Source: Flectonema sp. DT1601 (lineage: Eukaryota > Euglenozoa > Diplonemea > Diplonemida > Diplonemidae). Taken from it: a DNA stretch of 64,000 nt. This document shows, piece after piece, positions 1-9,713 of this stretch. The notes under the pieces are model-generated. The model saw only the letters and a program-made list of their open reading frames with translations. It was not told the DNA's origin and ran no database searches. Positions within the stretch are counted from its first letter, which is position 1, and the number at the start of each line of letters is the position of its first letter. The stretch spans positions 124,001-188,000 of the forward strand of contig OZ025833.1 in NCBI GenBank assembly GCA_964019425.1. The letters run 5' to 3'. A program made the translations under genes and the position numbers.

Positions 1-584
1 ATACTCTATCCTCAACACCTGATCTTGCCCTTTCTCTTTCGCTATATCTTGCGTACGAAGAGGGGAACTTGTTAGTTTGCTCCATTTTTTTTTTGCACCG
101 TACCCTGGTAACAATAATAATCTACCAAGACTCTAATCTGCTCTGTACAGATGTTCCCAATCGTGTTATTCCTATTTAAAAAAAGGAAACAAAAAAGTTT
201 ACATAAAAAAAACCCACAAATACTAAACTCACTAGTAGTAAATCAATAAATGAAATGAATATGAGACAAAGCGAGTGTACGAATTCTGCACTCGACAAGA
301 AAATCTTAAATTCATTATTCTGGCCCTCAGACACAGATTCATTGCTGCGGTCCGTTTGATAAATACAAGGGTGGGAACGTGTAGCATCGTAAGTAGAGAT
401 ACTTCACGTTTAGCTTCTTTTGGGCAGAATTGAACGGCAAGGACACCTACCATTTCAATCATCTTCCAAATGTTGTTTGTCCCCCAGCACTGATCACTGT
501 AGCGGAGTGTTGCTAATTTGAAATCTGCGATTCCTCAGCAAAAGCAACTCCGATTCTTATAATTTTAGAATGCCCGCAATCACA
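1..584. other. Gene-free left edge
   Basis: This stretch lies downstream of the PPR gene in its direction of transcription. A 76-codon minus-strand ORF at 232-462 shows no motif I recognise and is probably 3' flanking sequence. Nothing else is supported here. Confidence 0.5.
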
Positions 585-1796
585 TTAAACGGAGAACTCA
601 TCACTGGAACTCTTCAAGTCCTCAATTGTCTTTACACAGGAACCACTTTCACCCTTTAAGTGCTCAAGTACTAAGTCAGCATCCTGTTTCGTGGAATTGG
701 TAATTTATTTTGCAACAAGGTCATGATTGCTGGTGCAATTATCATATGTAACACATACCGCTGTATCACCCCTGGCAGCCTTCTCCTTCAGTAGCTGCAA
801 CTCTTGCGCTCTGAACAACTCAGTCAGAGTACCAGCATTCTGTGTAGTTTGTGGTTTTTGTTTTTGAAGTCCTCGAGTTTTGTTATAACTCTGAAATGAT
901 ACAAAGAAAGAAACTCATACTGGCTTTACTCCCGCATCCTTCATTCGTTCCCAAACACGAGAACAGCCGTCGTAGTCCTCAGCAGTTCGATAAGTTGTGA
1001 GGAGGAGTGACCAATGTCCAGCAGTTGGTGTTACTCTGAAGGAGGCAAGTTGACGAAGGGTATCTTCGGCACCTCGTACGTCACCTTCACGTGCGTTTAA
1101 TTTTAAAATGAAATAAAAAGTAAACTGGTCCGGGTAGATACCATTCTTCTGCATTTTATCAACCACCGCCCAGCCTTCTTCAGCAGTATCACAGGCTGTA
1201 ACTAGAGAGTTGTAGAATTGTACGTCTGGCTTCATGCCATCTTCTATCATTAAATCGAACATTTTAAAAACAACATCCTTATGACCCCCTCGAATTAATC
1301 CCATAATTATAACATTATAACTAATTCCATTAGGAGAGAGTCCCTGTTCTTTTAATTGGAGCCACGCGAGGTTGATACCTCGCATTTCTCCATTTTCTGC
1401 GTATGCCCAAAGGAGGGCATTGTATGTTTCTATTGTTGGAGAGATGCCTTCATTGATCATTTCTTCTACCATTCGATGAGCCCATTTCGAGAGTCCGTAA
1501 CTTGCAAAAACTGATACAGCACTCGTGTACGTCATAGCACCGATTTCCCAACCAGACCCTTTCATCGATCTTAGCTCTCCTACCATAGCTCTTCCCTGGT
1601 CCATTACTTCTCTCGAACACGCTTTGATTTCTGTTAATCGTTTCCCTTTAATTTCATTTCTATGTAACTTGTATTTGCATTTTATGAAATGTGCTGATGC
1701 CCCATCAGTCCTTCCTGTCTCGTATCTTCTATCTCTCGGAACTGCACTATATGCTCCTCGAAACTGTCGAGTAAATGGAGCGCATTTTGTATACAT
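585..1796 (-). CDS. Pentatricopeptide-repeat (PPR) protein, probably mitochondrial
   Basis: I predict three exons: 921-1796, 759-890 and 585-683. They are separated by a 30-nt intron (891-920) and a 75-nt intron (684-758), both GTATG...CAG and phase 0, giving 368 aa. The start lacks acidic residues and is rich in Arg and hydroxylated residues (MYTKCAPFTRQFRGAY), typical of a mitochondrial presequence. From about residue 85 there are roughly six 35-residue helical repeats with the PPR signature, for example SPTIETYNALLWAYAENGE and KPDVQFYNSLVTACDTAEEG. PPR proteins bind organellar RNA sequence-specifically, so a role in mitochondrial RNA processing, stability or translation is expected. The C-terminal 76 residues lie on the two short exons and look disordered. 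A CAG only 4 bases before the ATG (1800-1802) fits a trans-splice acceptor. The family call is secure; the exact RNA target is unknown. Confidence 0.85.
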
Positions 1797-2577
1797 TTAC
1801 TGTGACGAAGAGTGGTGAGAATATAAAGAAGAAAAAAAAAAAAACTACAATTAGATAAAATCAAGATGAATTTCAAGCATAACAATGAGACTGAAAAAGG
1901 GAAGAAATTACCGTTCATGATTGCTTCAAGTAATGTACAACGTGAATACGATATTGATATGTTAGGGAAGCTACACTCCAACTTGCAAACTGCTAGGAGG
2001 GGTTATGGGAATAACTGACCATCAAAGAGCTGGACGTGACACACTCCGAATGAGTGCTGTACTATTGTACTATTTTTTTCCCTGGAGAAGCCGATGCAAA
2101 TTCGCATTGACAACAACAACAAAAAAAAAAAAAAAAAAAAAGAATTTAAGAACCATAAAGAAAAAGGAAAAAAATTGCGGGGAAATAAAAACACTGATAA
2201 ATTAGAGGTCTCTTGCTCTTTTTTTTTTTTTTTCTTTCGTTCTTGCTTTTTTTACTTCATAACCTTTTTCAACTACTCATTTAATTTGTATTTTTTTTTT
2301 TTTTTTTTGCTTTTTTATTTCTTTTTTTTTTTTTTTTTTTTCCTTAATAGAACTACTTGTCAGCTCCTACCGATACGGGTGACTGTCCGATGTCGCATTA
2401 TGCTTAGGCAACCAAATAGGATTCGAAGTGTTTAACAAAAAAAAAAAAAAAAAAGAAAAGTCTTCTTAAAAAAATGAATTGGAAATTATTTCGAAAAAGA
2501 AAACAAAAGGCCAAGCGAGTACCCGGCAAAAATTTAAGAGAAGTAGGCTGTAAAGGGTGTCACTGCGTTGTTGTGAC
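1797..2577. other. Intergenic, A/T-tract rich
   Basis: This spacer separates the PPR start from the NTF2-like stop. It is dominated by T and A runs (about 2110-2132, 2218-2235, 2290-2342, 2438-2456). On the minus strand the A runs become pyrimidine tracts suited to trans-splicing. I see no gene. Confidence 0.5.
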
Positions 2578-3516
2578 TTAGACACCTCCGTGCATTTGCA
2601 TCATCATATTAGTGATCTGTTGTGTTTTTGTGTTTTATAGTTTTCTATTAGACAGTAAGATAAAAAAACATACCCAGAAGTTGGATCCCTCTGGCATCAA
2701 GTGAACAACGTCGACGAATCTCTGTTGCTTCTCTTCACCCTCCAGTTGACAGATACCGTATACGAACAAAAAGTAACCGTTTGCTGCCGATGGAAGAGTA
2801 TCAACTTGTTGAATTTGTCTCGCCCCTGCATTAATCAACTTTGGCATGTAGTGCACCTTGTGTGCAATATGCTGTGCACCCTTGAAGAGGTGGGTACCAA
2901 CTGAAAGACAAGATTGATCTCTGAACAAGCTGTTCAATGATCCTCTGCCTGCCTCACCCTTGTCTAAGTTAGAATAAAAGAATGGTACAAACTGCTTTGC
3001 AACTGCGTCTCCTGAGCAAATGCTCCTCCAGATACGGCGCCAGCCGGTGCGTTGCCGCAGTCTTCATCGACTTCACGGAAAACGGCTGATGATAATTGTG
3101 TTGTTGAGAGAGGACGAAAAAGTCAGCGAATCTGTGGGTAACTGGAATTGCATTTGCTGAGCCTTCTGCTCCGAGGCGGCGGTACGGTAGTTTCCGCAAA
3201 CTAATCCAATCATCGAGTTTCCAAAGGACTGAGCTGCCAACATAGAAAAGTCACGATCCTGTCCCTTGTGCAACATCTTCAAACGAGGAACAAGAGAACC
3301 TCCCTGGAATCGATCAGATTCACCCTTTTGGAAAACGGCAACGCAGTCGGAAGCAAACGGAATCTGCTCGTGGTTACCACTGTCCATGGCACCGTAAACA
3401 TTGCCAATGAACCCCTTCAATGCTCCAATGACCTTCTCCTCAGTACTTCCCTCAATCTTACAAGGAGGAGGAGGCATGGACTTATCCATCTGCTCAACTG
3501 GAATTGGATGCGTCAT
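2578..3516 (-). CDS. Protein with two NTF2-like domains; reading frame disturbed in the first domain
   Basis: The start ATG (3514-3516) follows a TTCTTCAG acceptor by 12 bases. The first NTF2-like fold begins near residue 28 with ALKGFIGNVYGAMDSGNHEQ. The second begins near AKQFVPFFYSNLDKG (about 2990) and runs through QRFVDVVHLMPEGSNFW. A 57-nt GT-AG intron (2617-2673) joins this to a last exon (2578-2616) encoding ITNMMMQMHGGV. NTF2 carries Ran-GDP into the nucleus, and NTF2-like folds also occur in G3BP and mRNA-export factors; which role applies here is not clear. Oddity: the conserved end of domain 1 is spread over three frames. RFADFFVLSQQHN (about 3104-3142) and AVFREVDEDCGNAPAG (about 3040-3085) lie in different frames from the flanks. 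The changes are near 3140, 3086 and 3012, each as if one base were missing. A single 65-nt intron (about 3011-3075) could keep one frame open but would discard conserved strands. Confidence 0.7.
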
Positions 3517-4011
3517 CTTTGCTAATACCTGAAGAACAATGGTTGAATAATTACAATAAAAACATAACAAAGGTTTCTTTCTCATAATTCTTTTTTCTCT
3601 CGTTTTGATGGCTGCCTCAGAACTACGACTTACTCACAACTGACTAGCGGTTGCGACTAAACGTTTGCTGAACTCTTTTCGGGCCAGTTTCATTACACAC
3701 AATTAAAAAAGTCACAACAGCGGGAAGCGACAATGATGGACGCGTGGCCTAACAATAACGTAAAGAGTCGCAGGAACAAGAAAAGTAGACTAACGTTTTT
3801 TTTTTTTTTCCAGACTATAATAGTCGTAATAATAATAATACCAAGCCTCAGATCCACACCAACGGAAATATCTCCACGTCAGAACGGACAACAGCTCACA
3901 GAAACGAAGGAACTCACAAATAGAAGATTGACGAGATTATCAGAAAACACAAAGTACTACAGAGGGAAAATCGCTTCTTTGTTTAAACAAGACCCGCATT
4001 CTCTATAATTG
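3517..4011. other. Intergenic
   Basis: This is the spacer between the NTF2-like gene and the Rossmann-fold gene. The plus-strand ORF at 3733-4008 is rich in Asn, Thr and Lys, is AT-driven, and is unlikely to be a gene. I see no other feature. Confidence 0.4.
3529..3545 (-). promoter_or_regulatory. Candidate spliced-leader acceptor (NTF2-like gene)
   Basis: On the minus strand a CCATTGTTCTTCAG stretch ends 12 bases before the ATG at 3516. It fits a polypyrimidine tract plus AG and defines the start better than the in-frame ATG further upstream. The trans-splicing role is inference. Confidence 0.5.
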
Positions 4012-5554
4012 TCATACCTGATATACTGTGGTTGTTTTGTTGCTGACAGAGAGTGCTTTAGTTAGTTGGTGGCCTTGCAGGAGGTTTTGTGTACCACAAC
4101 TTACCTAACAGGAACAGAGACGATCCAATTGAGTCCTGTTCGTAAGGACATCTCCAAGTACCACCATGAAAGGAATTTTGAAGAAAAAGCAAAGTTGGGC
4201 TAGTCATTTTTGTTGATGGTTGTGCAGTACTCGCATCAGAAGTTAAATCCCATAGAAGAACAAGGGTCAGAAGGGGGGCAACAGTGTCGGGATCGAAAGC
4301 AGCCATAGGTTTGAAACCCTGAAATCCATTAAGGCCTGCCATCGCAGTCTTAACGTGACAAATAGATTCAGTGTACATTGGTGGTGCTAAGTTTGCTGAT
4401 ACCACAGCTCCAGCAGACCTACTCGTCATACATCTCCAAGTTTGAAAAGTCTTAGCGAGAACGTAGTTAGGACCCTGAAAGTTAACAATTCCATTACAAA
4501 CAGCAATGTCTTCACCGCTGTCATCATTCTTTACTAACACTCTACTGTTTCTTGTGTAGCAGCAAACTCTGAAAGGGTTCAGGTACTTTGAAATAATATC
4601 TGTTTCTTCGTAACGTGCCGCTGCGTCTTTATGAGAATCGAGAGACACGGAGTGGGCAGTTGAAGGCGATGCTAAGTAAACAAATGCGGTGTTATTCCTT
4701 TTGGAGTAGACTCCTTGACCGATTAAGTCCATTGCGACAGATGCACGGACGTGAGCTTCTCCATCAAGATAGATGTAAGAACCAATTACGAGTTGAGTTG
4801 TCTTATCACCAACTGCTTCTGAAGTAAGCCATTCGATGATTTCAGGAGTCTGAGTGAGAACATCTGCTCCAGGTTTTCCTCCCAGTTGTGGTGCAATTAA
4901 CTTACCAGTAGTTTGCTTGGCGTATTTTATCAAATCTTCCATCTTAGATCCTGGTCTCGCAATTGCTGCGATTGTTGCTCCTAACCTCAATAAGAATCGA
5001 GCTGGTCCAGCTGCGGATGTCGCTCCTAGAAGTACAAATACTCTCCCCTTGAGAGCATTTTTTATCTTTTCCAAGTCACTCATTTCCTCAACAGAGTTGA
5101 TGAGGGAAGATTCAACACTACCAAAGGCACACCACTTCTTTAACTTTTCAAGAAGTCCAGAACCTGAGAGACACTCGTCAGCGACTGGTACTTCAACAGA
5201 CGGTTTGATTTCTCCGTTGCCTTCAGTTGTGAAAGTTTCGAACTTGTTTGTTACCAAAGATGAAATATCTTTTAGATTGTGTTCCTTTCCGTCTTTGCAA
5301 AATACGAATTCATCAAGGACAGCATCAATACCCTTTTGACTACTTTCGAGAGCTGCCTTTTCTGATTTTGCCTGTTTGTCCGCCAACCTAACGACGTACT
5401 TTGAGTAGTTTGCTCTCCAGTTCTTTTCGGCTTCAATCTCCTTCTGAAGTTTTGAGTCAACTGCTCCAGCTGCTGCGATCCAAATCTTCTTTCCTGTTGC
5501 CAGGGTGCTCACCTTGACACCCGTCATTGGCCATTGAATTCCTTCTCTTGTCAT
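4012..5554 (-). CDS. Rossmann-fold (short-chain-dehydrogenase-like) protein, 503 aa
   Basis: Exon 1 is 4105-5554 and exon 2 is 4012-4073, separated by a 31-nt GTAAGT...AAG intron (4074-4104, phase 1). The tail then becomes GHQLTKALSVSNKTTTVYQV. The ATG follows CATTAG by 18 bases. The N-terminal 170 residues are Lys/Glu-rich helical sequence. Around residue 170 comes a nucleotide-binding-like motif, VFVLLGATSAAGPARFLLRLG, followed by alternating hydrophobic strands (TTQLVIGSYIYLDGEAHV, NNTAFVYLASPSTAHSVS). This suggests a dinucleotide-binding fold, possibly of the SDR or enoyl/ketoacyl-reductase type. I cannot see a clear YxxxK catalytic pair, so the substrate and even the enzymatic status are unknown. 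There is no signal peptide or membrane segment. Confidence 0.6.
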
Positions 5555-6383
5555 GTTTGTGGTATGTAGGATCTAATGAGAAAAAGATGATAAAATGATT
5601 TATTACTTTATTTCTCAGGATAACAATCACAATATTAAAGCCAAGGGTACGTCACAAAAAAGTTTGCATTATTTTGAAATGTCTGCTTGAAAGACACAAG
5701 ACAGTAAACTATGCGAATGGAAACTATGCGACGGTGTTCAAGACGCCAAAGCAACAAGCCATCGTCTAGGTATCAACTGCAAGGATGCAAAATCATGGAT
5801 TCAGGTTCTTTGTTTCCGCAGCTTCGTCTTTGTTGAAACATGCTTGAATCAGCAATTTAAATAACAAGGAAAAAACAAAAAAAAACAGAAAAAAAAAAAG
5901 AAACTGCAATAACCAATAACTCATAAACACGCTCTTCCTTTTTTTCTTTTGTTCTATTTTTTTTCTGTCTTTCTTCAGTGGAAAAAGTTCATTGCTCGAT
6001 AGTTAGATTTTTTTTTTTTTTAAATTTTTTCCATTCTGTTTGTAGTGTTGGGGAAAGTCAGTCACAAAGTGAAATTACAGATAAAAAAAAAAAAAGAAAA
6101 AAACTTAACGAAATACTTTATTTTGCATCAAAGACAACTAAACCAATGAACCAGTAAGAGACTCCTTCAATTACTATTAAATCGTTATCACTTCGAGGTG
6201 TTTCGCTTGCTGGTATTTATGATACAACCCAACGAACAAATTGATACTGCTCATTGAATAAAGGAAATCAATACACAACTGGGTTAGGGGTCTAGGCTAA
6301 CAAACCTGCGGTGAAATACTTAACAAGCTACTTCCAAAACTGTCGTTTTCACACACATTTTCTGTAAAACTCAAAATACTACG
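5555..6383. other. Intergenic, A/T-tract rich
   Basis: This is an 829-bp spacer between the Rossmann-fold gene and the phosphodiesterase gene. It holds several A or T runs (about 5877-5900, 6009-6022, 6081-6101) and no supported gene or RNA. Confidence 0.45.
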
Positions 6384-8114
6384 TTACTTGTTTTCTTGTG
6401 TACTTTCCTCAGCATGAGCCATCCAGGCTTTTTCGTTCGCGAGGACTCCCTCAACGAGGTAACCAAGTGATGGGAATATTTCTTGAATGAGGCTAAAGTA
6501 TGGGATTGCTAGACCTTTTATGAAACCACTCTGATCAATGTTACTGTAGCGATCAAACATCGGAAGTACTTCCATTCCGAGCTCACGTTCTTTGTCTCCT
6601 TGGACAAAGAATTCATTTTGAACGGCTGCAGACCACTGAGTTGCCTGTTTGTGTGGACGAGTGACGTTGGAGATATCAGCAGCTTTGAGGAGGAGTTGGA
6701 GCATCAAGACCTTGTTACTTGTTCTGCTAGTTCCTAATTGGCGAGCATCTTCGCAGATATTTTGATGTTCCTTCATATCAGTTGCGAGGATACAAGCAAT
6801 GACAGTTCTCCAAACCTCAGCTCTCTCTTGTTCAGGTAGAATATCTAACAATTCAATTGAAGGATCTGTCAATACTTCAATAGCAATATTACAATGATGA
6901 ATCTCAAGTACTGATCCTACTTCTGAACTAGTTGCATCTAGTAATATAGATGAAGGATGGTGTGATCTCAAATGAAAAGCATTATTCAACCCGTGGTGAT
7001 CAGCATCATGAAATAACGCCGCAATAAATACAGAAAGTTTTTCAATGGGTGAAAACTCATCACCGAGCTTTCCAATAGTGAAAAACCCATACACGCAATG
7101 AGCCACATCAAACCCATGCGCGAAATTATGATAAGGAACACTTCTGTATTGGCTTCGGAGAGCAAGTGCCAGTCTGACAAGCCTGTCTTCAGAAAAACCA
7201 AAATGGTCAACAAAACCAAGATCTTTCCACATCGTTACTATTAAAGGAACGAGTAAATCCCTTCTATTAGGATCGACGTGATAGTCTAACACGTCGAAAT
7301 CCAAAACCGACCTCAATTTAACCGTGTCATCAGCTTTAGGAACCATCCCTAAATATTTTGCAGGTGACTCAAATGAAGCCCTCGGACTGCTTCGTATGGT
7401 TGAAGATCGACCTCTAAAACTACTTAATCGATTCATTGATCTGATAAGTGCGCTGCTTTCTTGCTCTGCCCAGTGATTGAATTCTGATACGCTGGTGTTC
7501 CAAATGAAAACAGATGCGATTAAAGTTAATTCTTGTAAATCCCAAAGGTCTTCTTGTGTGAAGGGAGTTGATTCACCCTTAGCATCAACTTTGTTTAAGA
7601 GTTGAACAACACCAATGATTGTATTGGATCCGTCATTGCAGTGAATCGGAAGACAACAAACATTCTTCGTTTTGAATCCAGTCTTGGAATCGATATCTGG
7701 ATTAAAATACGACGATTTATATGCGTCGGCTATCACCATCGGGTTTCCAGTCTTAGCAACTGTCCCTGCGATTCCCTTACTCATTGAAATACGTAACATC
7801 TGCTGACCAGATATAGCCAGTGAGTACAACTCATTGTGTTCCTTGTCTACTAAAAAAAGAGAACTTGCTTCACAAGTTACTAATCTCCTAGCCTTTTCTA
7901 AAATGTGGTCTATCGTCTGAACCATGTCGTGGGTTCCTCCTTGCATTGCTAATTCTTTAAATAATTCGTTTTTCATTAGTTTTCGAGACATGTCTTTCAT
8001 GTTGTGCCCATCATGTGAGTTTCTTGAATCAATACACTTAGACAGCAGTATTCCAGCCAATCCAGCGGCAACTCCTAATCCGAATGAAGTGACCGAAAAA
8101 GTTTGGTTTGCCAT
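6384..8114 (-). CDS. Membrane-anchored cyclic-nucleotide phosphodiesterase with one GAF domain
   Basis: This is a 576-aa class I PDE that hydrolyses cAMP and/or cGMP. The start at 8114 (MANQTFSV) lies 15 bases after a TTCAG acceptor. Residues about 9-27 (SFGLGVAAGLAGILLSKC) form a membrane anchor. Residues about 55-185 are a GAF domain, with MSKGIAGTVAKTGNPMVIAD and an NK...F..ED motif resembling the NKFDE signature of cyclic-nucleotide-binding GAFs. The catalytic domain (about 270-560) has the metal site HNFAHGFDVAH, FHDADHHGLNN (HDxxHxxxxN type) and LKAADISNVTRP. Kinetoplastid PDEB enzymes usually have two GAFs; I see only one here. Expected role: control of cAMP near a membrane or flagellum. 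The substrate preference cannot be read from the sequence. Confidence 0.9.
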   Translation of the reverse strand: MANQTFSVTSFGLGVAAGLAGILLSKCIDSRNSHDGHNMKDMSRKLMKNELFKELAMQGGTHDMVQTIDHILEKARRLVTCEASSLFLVDKEHNELYSLAISGQQMLRISMSKGIAGTVAKTGNPMVIADAYKSSYFNPDIDSKTGFKTKNVCCLPIHCNDGSNTIIGVVQLLNKVDAKGESTPFTQEDLWDLQELTLIASVFIWNTSVSEFNHWAEQESSALIRSMNRLSSFRGRSSTIRSSPRASFESPAKYLGMVPKADDTVKLRSVLDFDVLDYHVDPNRRDLLVPLIVTMWKDLGFVDHFGFSEDRLVRLALALRSQYRSVPYHNFAHGFDVAHCVYGFFTIGKLGDEFSPIEKLSVFIAALFHDADHHGLNNAFHLRSHHPSSILLDATSSEVGSVLEIHHCNIAIEVLTDPSIELLDILPEQERAEVWRTVIACILATDMKEHQNICEDARQLGTSRTSNKVLMLQLLLKAADISNVTRPHKQATQWSAAVQNEFFVQGDKERELGMEVLPMFDRYSNIDQSGFIKGLAIPYFSLIQEIFPSLGYLVEGVLANEKAWMAHAEESTQENK

Positions 8115-8129
8115 TTTGTTTCGTAGTCC

Positions 8130-8145
8130 CTGAACTTGGTTTATT
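8130..8145 (-). promoter_or_regulatory. Candidate spliced-leader acceptor (PDE gene)
   Basis: The minus strand reads AAACCAAGTTCAG and then 15 bases to the ATG at 8114. This makes MANQTF the start in preference to the in-frame ATG 45 bases upstream. Trans-splicing is inferred. Confidence 0.45.
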
Positions 8146-8172
8146 GAAATTATAAACAACTACAACACTACT

Positions 8173-8836
8173 GAACTTCAGCTTCTGTCCCCTTACTTTT
8201 TTTTTTTTTTTTTTTTTTTTTTCCCCCCTCTGTCAGTTCTGGAAGAAAAAATAATAGGATGATTTTGAAATATACTAAAAAAAAACAATGTAAGCACTCA
8301 CAAGCACAATTCAATTGTAAGCACTAAAATATCACAAGAGACCGCAGTCAATCTAAGCGTGGGGCCGGCTCTGGCGCTGATTCAAACTCCCGTTCAGTTG
8401 CGGGCTTCGTAGGTCGGCTCACTAGTTGAGTCACCCTTAGGTTCCGCAGACAGGCCGATCCCTCCGTCATTTGTTGTGGTTGGGCCCGGGGTTAGATCAA
8501 AAGGTCGCTGGGTCAGTCACGGATTCCTTCTGGCCGGCGGGGATCACCGAAGCAGACACTGATGTGGATGTCGAGTCGGGTCTACCGTCGTCGGTCGTGG
8601 TCCGGCAACACCCACCCTGAATCAAGTTGCTGAAAATGTTTATTCTGCCGTTTACTTGCCGAGCTTCAGTTTCAGTCCCTCCCCTTTTTGCGTGTTTCTT
8701 TTTTTTTTTTTTTTTTCCTTCTCCCCATCTGGAAAAAAGAAATAGGAATCGCATTGCAGTTGAAAAATGCTATAAAAAAAAAACAATTTTAAATGAATAC
8801 CAGTTCAATCAGAAGCCAAAAGAAGATCGCAAGAGA
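8173..8836. repeat. Diverged direct repeat pair flanking a GC-rich segment
   Basis: Copy 1 (about 8173-8342) and copy 2 (about 8661-8836) share the same order of motifs: GA(A/G)CTTCAG(C/T)TTC, a T run, a CC-rich stretch, TCTGGAA, AATAGGA, a TATAC/TATAA-plus-A run, CAATTC or a similar stretch, and an end at ATC(A/G)CAAGAGAC. They are clearly related but well diverged, with indels. The centre between them is GC-rich and not repeated in the window. Confidence 0.6.
8343..8655. other. GC-rich island between direct repeats
   Basis: About 310 bp are visibly more GC-rich than the surroundings (for example GGGGCCGGCTCTGGCGCTG near 8362 and GGCCGGCGGGGATCACCG near 8532). A minus-strand ORF runs from the right repeat through 8497 and has no recognisable domain. 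The segment could be a 5' exon of the PDE, a non-coding RNA or an insertion, and I cannot decide which. Confidence 0.4.
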
Positions 8837-9598
8837 CAACAACTGTTGTGTTGTTCTTCTATCTCCTGGTAACATTAATCGAAGTGATACATTACAACAG
8901 AAAAGAGTAAGAAATCCACGATCAAATATCCTTATGGAAGACCAAAGTCTACAACTTTTGTATTTATGTATCTATTTTTTTTTTTTTGCCAAGTCTCTCA
9001 GTTACAATCTAGTAGGAACATAGCTCATGAAATTGAACAGCAGAAAAAAAACCCCTTCTCAACTTATTTTCTTTTATATTACTATTCGCTTTTGGCTATC
9101 CTCATCAGGAGAAAAAAGAATAAAGAAAAAAAAAAGAAAAAAAGAGGGAAAAAAAAGATAAACAAAAGCCGTGAGATTCACCTAAATTGTCAAGACCTGC
9201 AGTACGATATGTAGATACGAGGAAATGATTTAGACAAAATGTTGATGCGACGGATATAAACACTCAGTACTAGTTTCACTAACAGCAGGTGGCAAAACGA
9301 GCAAAAAAAAAAAAAAAAAAAAAAGAAAAACGCAACATATATAAAGTAGTTATAATACCAAAACAGATATTTAGGGGACATTTTTTTTTTTTAAAACAAA
9401 AAAAGCAAGGCGCAGTGCAGCAAAGCAGAGCACCGTCCCTATAACACAAGGCTACATGAGAAGTAAAAAATGGGAACATATCTTCATTCCTTTTGCTGTT
9501 GTTTTTAATATACCTTTTTCGGTTCATGCATGCAACAATAATTAAATAGAGCTCTATTCACGGCTTACAGACCGTACTACCAGAGGAAGTGGTCTAGA

Positions 9599-9634
<36 letters not shown>

Positions 9635-9713
9635 TATTGCTGAGGATAGAAGTATTTTTTGCCACACTAATTCATTTTGGAATTGCTATATCTTGTTTCT
9701 GTGTTCTCGATTG
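8837..9713. other. Intergenic, long A runs
   Basis: No gene is supported. There are A runs near 9125-9160 and 9303-9324, and a 33-base run at 9600-9632. Confidence 0.45.
9600..9632. repeat. Poly(A) tract, 33 bases
   Basis: This is an uninterrupted A run on the plus strand, just downstream of the EF-hand gene in its transcription direction. It reads as T on the coding strand. Confidence 0.9.

Noticed and set aside
232-462. 76-codon minus ORF at the left edge
   Set aside because: No motif, no acceptor site before the ATG, and its position fits the 3' flank of the PPR gene.
3011-3075. A 65-nt intron in the NTF2-like gene as the full explanation
   Set aside because: It would keep one frame open, but it removes AVFREVDEDCG and leaves RFADFFVL read out of frame, both of which fit the NTF2 fold. 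Kept as an alternative only.
8374-8390. tRNA or SINE box-B-like sequence GATTCAAACTCC
   Set aside because: No matching box A at tRNA spacing and no cloverleaf could be drawn.
8497-8754. 85-codon minus ORF through the GC-rich island
   Set aside because: It begins in a Lys-coding homopolymer and ends without a recognisable domain; coding status not supported.
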